Shown here piece after piece: positions 37,819 through 49,648 of a stretch of DNA of 64,000 bases. The notes under the pieces are model-generated. The model made no database searches. It worked only from the letters and a program-made list of their open reading frames with translations, and had not been told where the DNA came from. The DNA comes from Byssochlamys sp. IMV 00236 (taxonomy: Eukaryota > Ascomycota > Eurotiomycetes > Eurotiales > Thermoascaceae): NCBI GenBank assembly GCA_001931875.2, contig MSJH02000792.1, positions 398,734 through 462,733 of the forward strand, given 5' to 3'. Made by a program: the position numbers and the translations under genes. How positions within the stretch are numbered: the first letter of the stretch is position 1; each line of letters opens with the position of its first letter.

Positions 37819-39437
37819 CGTGACATCTTACAGGCGCTGTTACTCGACACGATCTTTCTCCATCAATTTACCTCGCTGTTCCTGTACTTCTACGCCTATA
37901 CTTCGGGGGGGTTGCACATACGATACCCAACATGTCTCTTCATTTCAGCAAATGTACACTAGCTAGGGGACGGTATCTTGGTCATCATCGGCTTCGGCGT
38001 CGTGTGGAATCTCATGACATACATCTTATCGGATCGGACGTTTGTTTTCTGGTTGGTCCCATCTCATAGACAAAGATGGTTATGGCCATTTTTTTCTCTT
38101 GAAAATCGATGCGGCATTCTGAGCTTTTACTTGTCTGGTGCTGTCATCTTTGGTTCTATTTCTCTGGTTTCTTTCTTTCACATCAGCAACGCACGGACTC
38201 AGTGTGGCTGGTAAATTGTCTTATTCATTTTCCATTTCATGCACTCGACTTTTGCGTTTTTCTCCTTCTTCTCGACGGTAATGATAATCACGCTCTATTC
38301 TCTCGGGCGGGCAAAGGCGGTTTCCAAATTCTAGGTCTAGGTCGAGGTTTAACTCATCCTGTTCTATTTTCCTTGTCTTGACGATGTTTTTTTTTTCTTC
38401 CTTCCAGTTTGTATGTATGTACGGAGTATGTATCATGAACCATCATCATCAACATCAACATCAACAACGATAGGGGGCAAATGTAAAATCTTTACAATGT
38501 AAGTTTACAAATGAATCAATTCTATCTGATTGTGAGGATATATATATATTATATTTATTTTTTCCGTAAGAAGGAAAGAAGGGATAAATATCTATATTTG
38601 GCAAATAACGAATGGACAGAGTGAAAGAAATCACCCCCCCTGGCTGACTGAGTATATACATATATGTATATCGAATAGGACAGAAAATTCACTTGTTTGT
38701 TTAATAAACAGAATAACCAGTCACTGAAGGCAATTGTGCTACGATACGATATGATACGACAGCGATATGTATGGATTTGTTGATTAGACTATCCCTGAAC
38801 GAACGACAGACAGGTACAACAAAGGCTCAGTCAAGTGAATCTACGAGAGTTCAAGAGCACGAGTCCTCTACGATGATAATAATTTCCATAACACGTATTT
38901 CATTCACACTTGGCTAATGACAGGAAGTCAAAATCGAGCCATCTCCAATTCAGGAGCGGCGACAAAGTCCTCAACCGCCATCAAACCAAGATCATCATGG
39001 GTACATACAACTTTCCTCCATCATAGATTCAAATGTTCATGTGCAACGTCAGGGAAAGTGAAATAAAGGGACATGAAAATAGGAGGGGGCATTATCGTCG
39101 ATAGGTACAGTAAGGGGTGATCGCATCTGATACATGAGTGTTGTTTGTTGCATTGTGTCGTGCGCCTTTTCGCCCCAGGCATTTTTTATCCATCATGCAT
39201 GATCCATCATAGTTCGCGTACAAGGGAAAGCCAAGATCATGAGGCTGCGATCCGGTAGAGTGCTCGAGAAAAGAAGTCATCTATCTTCAGAGAAGAAAGA
39301 AATGATATGTCGCGTAGATACAGAAGAAGCAGCAGCCTACGGACCGAGTCGAATGACGTCAGCGGGGAAGTTGAAGATGCGCGGACACTCCGACGGGAAC
39401 TAACCTTTTCCAGTTACACTCCGGCCCTTCCATTTGT
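37819..39437. other. Convergent intergenic region
   Basis: 1.6 kb between the ends of the PHD gene and hexA. One TACGGAGTA copy is at 38420-38428, and a CATCATCAACATCAACATCA run is near 38440. The hexA end is expected to carry a long 3' UTR. No gene is seen. Confidence 0.5.
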
Positions 39438-40594
39438 TTACAGTCTGGATCCGTGGATCACCTTGTAGTCGACCACCAGCTCGCGACCTCCGTCGTTGAT
39501 GACCAGAGCACGAACGCTGCCACGGCCGTCTGCAAAGGCGTCGCTGAGTCTCTCGAAGAGACCGCCCTGGTTGAGGACGGGGACACCCTGCTTGACATCG
39601 CCGGTCTCGGTCATGGCGACGACGTGGCCGTCCTCGATGTCCAGGACGCGGTAGGTCTTGTAGACGGGGCCCAGCATGGTCTGGACGACGACCGAGTCCG
39701 AGGGGTTGGAGACGAAGCTGGACTCCTCGTGCAGCTGACGGGTGAACAGGTCGACACCGAGGTAGCGGTGCTGGCCGGTCTGGGAGGAGACCGAGATGCG
39801 GATCACCTGGCAAGGACGGCCCTGGAGGACCAGGAGATCGCCAATGCGGATGAAGTGGCAGGGGATCGGGACGGTGTCGGGCGGGTGGCCGCTGCGAGGA
39901 CGAACGACGCGAACATTCTCACGGCGGCGGGCGGGGGCACGCTCCTGGACGACGACGTCCTCCTTGGCCTCGCTGTGGAAGGGGTGGAGGAAGCGGTCGG
40001 CCGCACGCTCGACGCCGCGGCGGAAGGAGTGGTAGTGGCCTTCGTCGTCGTAGTAACCCATCTTGGTCTTGGGGTCTTTCTCGTAGACGGTGGTCTTGCT
40101 CACGTTAACCTCGGTGGGAGCGGAGTAGCGGCTGCTGGTACGGTAGGCGTCGACGTCTACCTCACGAGTGCTGCTGCGGGAGTTGTTGCTGCGGTAGGAC
40201 TCGACGGGCTCGTAAGCACTGGAGGAGTAGGCAGCGTCGACTTCGTAGGTCGGTGGGTGGACGCGACGGCGATATTCACGCTCGGTGATATCAAGCTGGG
40301 ACTCAACTTCGGCGCGGTCAGGACCAGGACGGTGATGACCAATGGGGGCACGGTATCTATATGTTTTTTTCAGAGCAGTCAGACACTATCTCAGCTGGCG
40401 CCAGTGGAGAACAACAGTGCAAAACAGCGATTGGCCGACTAGCAGGATCTTTTCTGAGACACGTAACAAAAGCCATGCGGTGTGCGGATTTGTTGATCCG
40501 GACAGACACGGGATGCGATGCTTGTGCGCCTGCAGGGAATATGGTGAAATAGCCTGGAGATCGCGCCACAGCCACCGGAAACATGGGGTCTGTG

Positions 40595-40625
<31 letters not shown>

Positions 40626-41124
40626 TGTGTTTTTGTTTTATTTTGGGGCTGCAGAAGCACCCGCATCTCGCTCCCAATTGCAAGGAAACTGGCCCAGCAC
40701 TAGGAAACGCTAAAGCAAGGCAAGAAAAAACAAAAACAAAAAAAAAAAACAAGAGATTGTTAACTTACCGTTCACGAGAAAGCTCTACCTCGGGGTAACG
40801 CTCACGTTCCTCGTAAACGAGATCAGACTCCTCGTAGCGACGAGCTGGGCGACGACGGTCGTCAGAAGTATAGCGAACGTCGACGTCGACTTCTTCCTTT
40901 CCGTAGACGTTGGGGTCAGGGAGAGGAGCGGCGATTCGAGTATCTTCCCGTCCGACGCGCGAAGTGCGATCCAAGTTGACTTCTCCTTCTACTCGGGTGT
41001 GAGTAGCCTCAGAGACAGCGTCACTCCGGTACGACGACGGGAAGACACTGAAGGGGATGGGGACGCGAGCGTCAAAGTCCAGATTGACTGTCCTTCGGGC
41101 GTCCTTTCTCGAATGCCTTTCGAA
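39438..41124 (-). CDS. hexA: Woronin body major protein HexA, with N-terminal extension of unresolved start
   Basis: HexA forms the crystalline core of Woronin bodies, peroxisome-derived organelles that plug septal pores after wounding. The core begins at ATG 40061 (MGYYDDEGHYHSFRRG, the position where Neurospora HEX-1 starts) and ends at 39438: 207 residues with VPIPCHFIRIGDLLVLQGRP, SSQTGQHRYLGVDLFTRQLH, VVVQTMLGPVYKTYRVLDIE, and a C-terminal SRL peroxisomal signal. Upstream the same frame stays open to 40356. It then joins in phase across an intron (40768-40357) to 41124-40769, adding about 216 residues rich in Arg, Glu, Asp and Tyr (for example DRRRPARRYEESDLVYEERE, REYRRRVHPPTYEVDAAYSS). 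These look like real protein, but no ATG occurs there. The start is either an exon further upstream or the core ATG. Confidence 0.88.
40593..40645. repeat. T/G simple repeat in hexA intron
   Basis: Tandem TTTTG/TTTTTG units on the + strand (A/C-rich on the hexA sense strand) inside the hexA intron, followed by an A-rich stretch at 40724-40751. Low-complexity sequence only. Confidence 0.8.
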
Positions 41125-44100
41125 CTGTTGAAAAACAACTCGAAAGGCGAGACAAGAAAAGACTAAGGGGCTTGAGTCTTCTTGTGAAGGAACTGGGAGG
41201 TGGCGGACGGCGTCTGCGTTCGCTCAACCAGTTTTGATTTACAGAGGAGATACTCAAGAAAGAGAGAAGAGGGGAAGAAAGACAGAAGAAGCGTGCACTG
41301 GAATGCTGGGGAAGATGCTAAGCTTCTGGAGTCTGGGGTAAGATAGGATAATTGATTGTACGGTTGGAATGTTAGCTGTGGAATGGAAGAGAGAAAGAAG
41401 GAGAAGAGGAAAAGAAGAAGAGAGGAGGGGGATCTTTGTATATCTGACGGGGGGCTGGCGGGGGACGGGCTGGCTGGGAAAGTTATTATTATTATTGTTT
41501 GGATGTTGTGAAGAGAATAAACAACGCGTTACTGCTCCGGGCATCGCGCCGATCCCTGTCTTGATGTGATTCTTTTATTATTCTTCTTATTGTTTCTCCC
41601 CAGCCGAGGATGAGAGAGATAGTCTACAACAGATCCTCCTTACTTCATTGCCATTGCCATTGCAGACTGCTCCTCTCTCTCACTCTGCCATTGGGGAGTA
41701 CATATATGTATATTTATATGTACTCCAGGCGTTCTTCGCTGGCAACTCTGGTGGGCTTGTTCATTATTAGTATGGAGCTGTCCCCGATCGCTGGAAAAGC
41801 TGTCTAAGGTATGGCCTGCAGCAGCAGCAGCAACCAGCGATCCGTTCGTCCATGATTCCCCAGCCATGCAAGAACAAGAACTCTGTCGCATCGACTCCTC
41901 TTTTTCTTACACGAGGCTGGAGTTCCCCTCTGTTAGTTAGATATGGTAACCTTACGCCTCTAGACTAGACTATCTACTAGTACTAAGTAGTTAATAATGA
42001 TCCATAGATAATCAATCCCATGGAAACGCCCCTCGGCTCCCGCTTCTCGTTGCTCCACCTTGCAGCTTTCCTTTTCAGCTCCCCAGCTCAGCTCGCGATG
42101 AGAAAGCTCTCTCTCTCTCTCTCTCTTGGCTCTTTGCCATGGCAACCCCCGTCGGACAAACACACAACTGGTCGGTCTAGAACCCATCTGGGCAACCTCG
42201 GCGCCACCATCCCCTCAAGATTGTGTGGTGAGTCGGATAATCACAGGCCTGTTAACCCGCTGTGTGATAATAATAATAATAATAACCATAATAACTAACA
42301 ACAATAATAGAATCCAGAATCACAGCCTACTAACTAGTATGTACAAGAGGCAACCGGATCCATTTCTACCCTCTTCTACGCCAGAGCGGAGAATGAGATG
42401 GGCTGCATCTTCCCAAGAACTCCAGCCTCAGCTCCACTGGGCTGAAGGAGGGAACCCCATTAGTATCTAGCAATAATTGCTCGCAGAAGGCCAAACAAAA
42501 TAACAAACAAAAAAGACGCACAGGGAAGCGAACCCAGCCTGACTGGGCGAGACAAGCAGCAAGCAAGCAAGCAAGCATGCTTTATCGATACAGCTACTCC
42601 GTACTCCGTACTAGAGTCTAGATAGCTCTAGACTAGACGCGCTGCAAAAGACCGACCTGCCACCATCGTGGTCTGTGTCTATTGGCCCCGACTCAACTCT
42701 CTCCATCCTGTTGCTTTCCGTCTCATCCGTGCATCGACCTAGTCTAACCACTCACTCTCCAGTCTCCACAAAACACCCCATCCTCTCTCTCTTGTTTCCA
42801 AGATCCCAAGCTTGGTCCTTTCCAAGAATTGAAATGGGGTACATAACATTCCCATCGAGGCCGGTGGGTAGTGGGCACTGACCAGACGCATTGATATTCT
42901 CACTTAGCCCACCGCAGATCTTCTTTATCGACAAGACTACGAGGTATCTATCTACTCCGTACGAGTTCTACGGAGTAAATTAATCAATTAATACTCTCCG
43001 CAATTCTGATAGATTATTTACCGCAGGGTAAGTCAAAAAAAAAGAAATACTAGTCTGAAGGGTGCTAAACTTCAACGCCACCCGACTATGGTAAAACTGC
43101 AGCTGTTGCAGTAATAATAACCTCACAAAAAGCCAAACCCAGACTTTGTCGGTGAAGGCAGTAAAGTAAGTAAGGCGGGCAGCCTAGTAACTACGTATCA
43201 GCAGTAACTACGGAGTATGCCTGCATTGTTTATTACTAGTTAGATAGCCTTCCTCCCATCCTTCTCCCTCTTCTAGTGGCTATACCTGTGCCTTTCCATC
43301 GGGGTCCTCTCTGCGGGCCTGAATCGGATCTGTCTGTTTGCTGGGCCCAGCCTTTCTATTTATGTTACCTAGACTATAGACTACTCTTGGCAAGCACACT
43401 CAGCTCAGGGTAATTGCTGCATGGCCCATGAACGAATGGCCAGCCTCATTTACCGAGGGAAATAATGGGCTGAGGATCGGATTCTGCATTTTCGTCTCGT
43501 TGTGGCTATATACGGCAATCATTAGTGTAAAAATACGGAGTAGTTACTGCGTAGTATTCTCTAGAATCCTCGATATAGAGGAGGTTGCTACTTCTTAGAT
43601 AAAGATATACGCAGTACGGAGTAGACCATACAGTTGTTCGCAGCGCCCCTGACTGCGCATATTAAATCTGATTCATTACTCAGGTCCGCTCAGGCCCATA
43701 TTATGATTATCTGGATCATGTCTTTTCTGAAACGAGAGAAACGACAAAAACCACAAGCGCACATTACCACAACTGGTTCATTCGACCAAAAAGACACGGA
43801 GGCATGAACATGCTATGCTCAGTCAATTAATCGTCCGTTCGTGGCTGCAATATAACATCGGGCACGTATCACATAACGGACAAGAAACAGTATTATGGGG
43901 ATTACTTCTTCCATGCGTAGATTGGAAAAGAAAAAGGAAAAGGAAAAGGTGATTAGAAGAATTGGCGAGTCCAGGCAGAAGGAAATTTTGGGTTGAGGTA
44001 ACCTCGTGGATGATCATTTCCGCCATTCCGTCATTTCCGCGTTTGGCGCTTGATACATCTCGTCCCTCGATGACAAGTGAAGATAAGACATATATGTGGT

Positions 44101-44357
44101 GTCAAAAAAAGGTCAAAATCAGTCATACATCCCTTTTGTCTCCGATGAAGAAAACTGAATTGAAGACAGGGAGGAAAGAATGGAAGCAGACAATATGATA
44201 TGGGCATGAAGACGACAGCCGTACTCTCTCTCAGAAAGTAACTGGCCCGCAGATCGTGGCAATCCGAATTGTACAGGAAGAGGAAATAAAGAATGTAATA
44301 CTAATGGCAGCATTCCAGCTGCGATGGTAAGAGAAAAGAAAGTAAATAATGCAGTGT
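41125..44357. other. Intergenic/5' region of hexA and 3' flank of the serine-rich gene
   Basis: 3.2 kb with no supported protein gene. It should hold the hexA promoter and leader. Simple repeats are (CT)n near 42107-42126, (AAT)n near 42266-42286, (AAGC)n near 42556-42578 and (AAAAGG)n near 43928-43948. Eight copies of the TACGGAGTA 9-mer lie in 42595-43623 (separate entry). Confidence 0.55.
42595..43623. repeat. Cluster of eight TACGGAGTA 9-mers, including an inverted pair
   Basis: Copies of TACGGAGTA or its complement TACTCCGTA are at 42595-42603, 42602-42610 (overlapping the first by two bases), 42953-42961, 42969-42977, 43209-43217, 43534-43542 and 43615-43623; the overlapping pair reads TACTCCGTACTCCGTA. 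The 42953/42969 copies face each other with a 7-base spacer, a perfect 9-base stem. Seven positions are listed; an eighth near-match lies beside the 43534 copy (GTTACTGCGTAGTA). Chance would give well under one copy in the whole window. Confidence 0.75.
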
Positions 44358-47300
44358 CTAGTCGCGCAGACCAAAGGCTCGTCTGAGCATCGGGAAGCGT
44401 TTCTTCTTCCCATTACGGCCCACGACTACGTCTGATGCCGCGCCGATAGTGCTTTGTGTCCCACGGCGACTATACTTAGGTCTGAAGCGCAAAGCCCACG
44501 GGCTCCCGCTCGCCGTATCTCCCAAATTGCGAGATCCTCTGGCATTTCCGTTCTTGGGAACGCCATCAGAGGTGAGAGGTCGCGGCGGAGGACCAGCAAT
44601 TGATGCTGTCTCGTCTTCATTCTCGGTCTGGAGCGTTTCAGCAGGTGGCCCGGACGATCTCAGCGGCCATGAATCATGACCATCCGTCTTGCTGAGAGAA
44701 CGCTTGTGCAGCTTTGGCGATGAAGCGTAGCCGCTATCCGATGTGACTGTCCTGGTATGTCCATACCCGCTGCTGATGGAGCTGTCGCCTCGTACGTGAT
44801 TGAGCTCGGCTGGCGATTGTTCAAGTGGTGTACCTCTCCCGACCGGGATTTCAAGATCCGATTTACGGAATCGTTTGCCACTGTCTCGGTTTTTCTTTGG
44901 CGTCAGTCGATTGAAGATGCCTGGTCTGCCCCTTTTGCGCGACCCTGACAGCCATTCTTCGAGTTCCGCCTGGCTCATGCCTCGAACGAGAGAAGCAGCT
45001 ATCGCTGCAGGGTCCGATGGGGTATCTGGGTGCGTTGCCGGAGGCGCCTCGTCATCAGAGCTATCTTCTAGATCAGTCGAGTCGCCGTCGGCTGCACCGC
45101 TGCGGCGTGGAATTCCCCGTACGGGGCGCAACGTCGTCACAGTTGGTTCATCATCGCTCGAGTCGTCGAAGCGGCTCTGGAACCTATGCGCTGGACCTGT
45201 CGCATCATCATCGGAGTCATCGCCGAAGCGCGACGAGAACTGGCCGGAAGGTTTGCCCTTTGAATGTTTGCCCAGTCCAGAAAATATGGATCTGTCTTGC
45301 TGGTTGCCAGCTGCTCCAGCGCCACGCAAAGTTGTGCGCATCATTCCTGATGTAGGGCCGGATGAGAACGATCTGGTTCCATTTCGTTTCGAGACAAATC
45401 CCTCGGGAGATTGGGGACGACCGCCCCCTGAACCCCTCATGGTCCGTCTCAGTGTGATTTGGCCGTCATCTTTCGAAGCGCGCCCGGATCGCTTGAAGCT
45501 GCTGGATGAATCGCTACCATTTGACGTCGTCCGGCGGAGCACTCCGGTAAAGCCTTGGGACGACTGAGATGCTCTCTTATCCGCTCTCTTTCCAACAGCG
45601 TTGGCCTTGATACCGTTCTGAAGAGAGGAGCCGGGAGACATAGTGCGTCTCTCAGTTCCTTGGATTGGAACCCTGGCTCCCGGAACAGGGGAAACGCTCA
45701 TGGATTGTCTCTTGGTCTCCAGCGTCTCAGAAGTCCGCAAGGCACTGCGCAATTGTGCGGCCTGGTACGGGTCGGCGGACATGGGTCGCATCGGTCTCTT
45801 CATATTTGCAACCGGAGGCGATGCAGGCCGTGGTTCCTGAACAGGACGGCTGATTGGCCAAGGAGGATATGGTGACGAAAAGGGACCTTCGCCAACCGAA
45901 CCCAGAGAAGACACTGGTGATACTGCTTTTCCTTCGTCAGACTGCAAGGCCTTTGTTTCTAGCGCAGGCAGTAGTGCAGCACCCCGATCGGGAGCAGCCG
46001 CCGCCGTGGTCTTCACTTGACTGTCGACAATGGCGTTTATCGAGCCGAAGCCATCGCCCTCAACTGCCACTACATCTTCTGGAGCATCACTGTAAACGCT
46101 GTTACTAGAGTCGGATTCGGAATTGGAGTCGAGGTCAGTCGAACCATCCCCTGTCGCAGATACGGGAAGTTTAGTTCCTGGTGCTGTGAGAGGTGTTTCC
46201 TTCTCGATAGGTGGGCTAGTCGACAAGGGGAACCCGCCTGGGATTCTGACCAACTCAAGGCTGGGCCTCACTTCCTCGACAGCGGGAGTTGCTGGCTGCA
46301 CTGCTATGACAGGCACAGTTTCTTGGCCGTCTGCTCTGGTCGACTCATCTTGAAGTAGAACACCATCGGTGTGTCCCTTCACAGGGACACCATTAGTAGA
46401 CGTGGGCTCTCCTCCGTTGACTTTGATGGGAGCAGGGCGCCCACTAGCTAGTGACGAATGATCCTCGGGGCTGGAGGCGTGTTGTGCAGGTCCTTTAGGC
46501 TCTGATTCTGAACGTATTTGGAGGGCTTTCGGGTTGGAGTTGGCAATAATACCAGCGATAGCGTGATCGCTGGATAGACCGGCCACCACACTAGCGGCAT
46601 CATTAGAACGCACTGCCGCGACCGATTCGCTGGTGTTCACAGACTCCTTCACAGGCTCTTCTGGCTCAGTCTCTCGAGCACCCCGTATACTGCCGAATGA
46701 AGGAAGAACAGGTCGAGGTTTCAAGTAGTCACCAAACTCCTCGCCATCTAGCCTGTCTGCAAGTGGCGACTTTTTCCTCCCTAGGCCAAACCAGTTTGTC
46801 TTTGATGACTTCATCTTGTCTGGTGGACTCTCGGGAACAATGTCTTCAGGAGAGGTGGGAGGGCTGGCTGCGACGCCCACGACCTCTGCTTCATCATCAA
46901 AGCTCACTTTAGCGGTCTTTTTCTTGGAACCGACTCTCGAACCGTCATCCGATGCGATGGATGTGGCATCGGAAATCTCGCTTGGAGCCTGTCCAGTTCG
47001 AATCACCAGCGGCGTACGTCTTTCCGGAGACAATGACTGCTGAGGTGACTGCTGAGGCGACTGCTTCATAGCAGACTTGGCAGGTGACATCGATCGTGGA
47101 GGCGGTTCGTGGAGTGGCTCGCCATAATTTGAGACCGTAAGCTGTGTTGAGAAGCGAGCAGACCTGCTGGGACTGAGCGAGGGAGGCCTTCCCACCCGAT
47201 ACTCTTCCCACTCATCGTGGGTCGTAAGCCTGCTCTGCGCGGGAGGCGGCGGTTGCGAGACCGGGGTTTCGTAGACTACCTCGGAAGCTGAAAGACCTGG

Positions 47301-48717
47301 AATAACAACAGCGTCATCTCCCTGTCCATCTTGAGCGAGCACCCCAGTGGACTGTTCAGGAGTCGAGACTCGGACCTGCAGAGGACGGCTTTCCGCAGAA
47401 TCTCTACCTGCCTCAGCCGCAGCCGCAGCGGCTTCCGCTCGTTCCTCAGCTTCATGGTCCTCACGGACAGTCGACGGCCGTTTCTTCGGTTTGGGACGCG
47501 GTATCTGATAGTCCTCCCCCGTTTCCGGTGGTGCTGCAGCGCTGGGAGGCTGTGTGCTAGGAACAGCGATTTGATCCGCGGAGAACGAGCGCGGCCTCGT
47601 TCTCCCTTTCGTCTGTTGGGGCCTTCTCCTTATGTTTGCTGGGGTTGGATGATGCCTTTGAGCAACTGGCTTAGACGGTTCTTCTACTGGCGAGGAAGCC
47701 GCCTGTGCAGCTGCAACAGCAGTTCCAACTGGGCGGCCACCAGCAGTCCCGGCCGCCAGATGACTGCCTTCCGCAGATCCGGGGGCGAGAGCCTTCGTCT
47801 TCTTCTTCACTGGCTTTTCGGCAGCGTGTGAGACGGTATATTGGACATCCTCCGTTTCAGCAGCAGAGATTGCGTCATCTGATGCCCCATAACCGGCATT
47901 GTTCTTGGCCGACTCGGGCCCGCCAAGCGTGGGGGAGTGACGGGGCGAATTGACGGGATAAGAAAAGTTCACAGACGCTCTGCTTGACGCTCGTTCCAAC
48001 TCTGGAACTGTGCTGAGATTGGAGGTGCGATGGGCCGAAAGACTGGTTGGGGCATTAGGTGCCCTGTCCAGGCTAACGCCGCGACCAGATGGTCGTTTTA
48101 CCGGGGGAGACATCGCACGCATCGGGGGCTCCATGCTCATAGAGCGTCGATGGGGAGCCGTCCGGGATGGAAGGTCCTGGGGTAGCGGAGGTACTGGAGG
48201 AGCATTCCTTGGGGGTCCTCCACTAGACACTGGACGGCGAGGCGACTGGTCCCTGAATGTCCTCGCGGCCATCGAGCCAGAACTGCTGGCTCGTCGTAGA
48301 GTCTGCACTCCCATCTGGGAGCGTATGGGAGGCCCGATGGTCGTATGCGCGGACGATATCGACGACTGCCGCTGCAGCATCCTCTTTGTCTGGACATTTT
48401 CGACCGGTGTCGGGGTTGGAGAGAGCGTGCGGAGAGCTGTAGCCGCAGCGGCCGAGGACAGGTTACTGCTCGATGCGCGAGATGCGAGATATGCATGAGA
48501 GGCAGCCGTCTGAGCTGATAGTGACGGAGTTGTATTTAACGGCTATTGTTGGTATACCGTCAGCGAGCTTGGACCGAGATAAAGCAGTAGAGTAGAGATG
48601 ATAAGCGAATCCATCGATTCAATGGCCACTCTTCAACTCCGCGCTACACTCTGCGATAGAGAACAAGAGCGATTGACATACCTGGTGATGAGACGAGCTC
48701 CTCTTGCGACGAAACAT
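44358..48717 (-). CDS. Large serine-rich disordered protein, tentatively an eisosome Seg1/Sle1-type factor
   Basis: Two exons, 48717-48682 (MFRRKRSSSHHQ) and 48542-44358, give 1406 residues. The 12-codon first exon joins in phase to PLNTTPSLSAQTAASHAYLA, then SSNLSSAAAAATALRTLSPTP and PVENVQTKRMLQRQSSIS. This N-terminal pattern (MFRRKR, Ala-rich helix, TPTPV, QTKRMLQR) resembles the conserved head of filamentous-fungal Seg1/Sle1-like eisosome proteins as I remember them; the match is from memory and unverified. The rest is Ser/Pro-rich and disordered. It has an Ala/Glu helix (EERAEAAAAAAEAGRDSAES), a KTNWFGLGRKKSPLADRL patch, the acidic segments DSDDDATGPAHRF and FDDSSDDEPTV, and a strongly basic C-terminus (GKKKRFPMLRRAFGLRD) that could bind membrane lipids. 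Confidence 0.75.
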
Positions 48718-49648
48718 GGTGGCGCTGAGCGTGTCTGCTGCCGCAGACGCGCGAGAAGGAGGACAGCAGCAACTGCAGAGCCACGAGGTGAGGCTGAACC
48801 GCTCACAGAGTCGACCAGACCGGCCCTGACTGTATGCCTAATTTCTTTCCCTGCCAACCTGCAGCAGAGAGAGAACGGACGACGGCGAAGGCAAGTAGAC
48901 GTTGCCGAATTGGGGGCGAGTGAGCCTGAGACGAGGAACGATCGCCGCAACCAGCAAAGCACGGATCGACCTGTCGCGGCCACAGGGCTGACGGTGGGAG
49001 CGCAGCAGCACGATTGAGCAGGAGACCGTCGGACCGCAAGAAGGGCCAGAGTATGATTAGCAGTGAAGAAGTGAAGAAGAAAAGAAAAGAAGAAAGAAAA
49101 AAGCGAACAGATGAAGTCGACATTGAGTTCGCTGTTGAGTTCGAACCGGATCAAAAAGGCCCAAGAGCTCTTCGTTGCGTCATGACCAGGAAGATCGCTG
49201 GAGATTCCGCTCAGCCTCGCCGCAGGGGAATCTGGATCGTGAGTCTTGTCCGTCATCGATGTGCCTGGCAATTATTTAGTCTAACTAACTAGCTTAGTAT
49301 CATCGTTCTATAGTAGTATGGTATGGTAGTTAGGGTAACTCGTCCAGATAGCCCTGTTGTGTCAAGATGATAGATATACATCTAGTATGGATCACCACGA
49401 CACAAACTGCTTAAGTCTCATCAACTGCTCTCCACCACGGCTAATCGATATGGCTAATCGATCGCCAGATCTTCCCCGCCTGCCTTCTGACCTTGACCAT
49501 GACCTGCTGCCTCTATGGTACTTTAACCCCGGGGTTTTTCCTGTGCTGCATGCTGCTTCATCACGACTAGAGTAATAAGAATATAATAATCGCCGCAGCG
49601 GAACGAACTAACCTAGCCAGACAGCCAAGTACCTAATTACTTACTCTG
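48718..49648. other. Divergent intergenic region
   Basis: 930 bases between two divergent starts. It should contain the promoter of the serine-rich gene (48718 to about 49200, purine-rich on +) and that of the epoxide hydrolase-like gene. The overlapping frames at 48598-49292 lack family motifs. Confidence 0.5.

Noticed and set aside
39453..40442. Long plus-strand open frame (329 codons) opposite hexA
   Set aside because: It is the mirror of a GC-rich, codon-biased gene. The minus strand encodes HEX-1 with clear family motifs, and the plus frame has none.
40583..40660. T/G-rich tandem units as a possible mobile element end
   Set aside because: Simple low-complexity expansion inside an intron with no flanking repeats.
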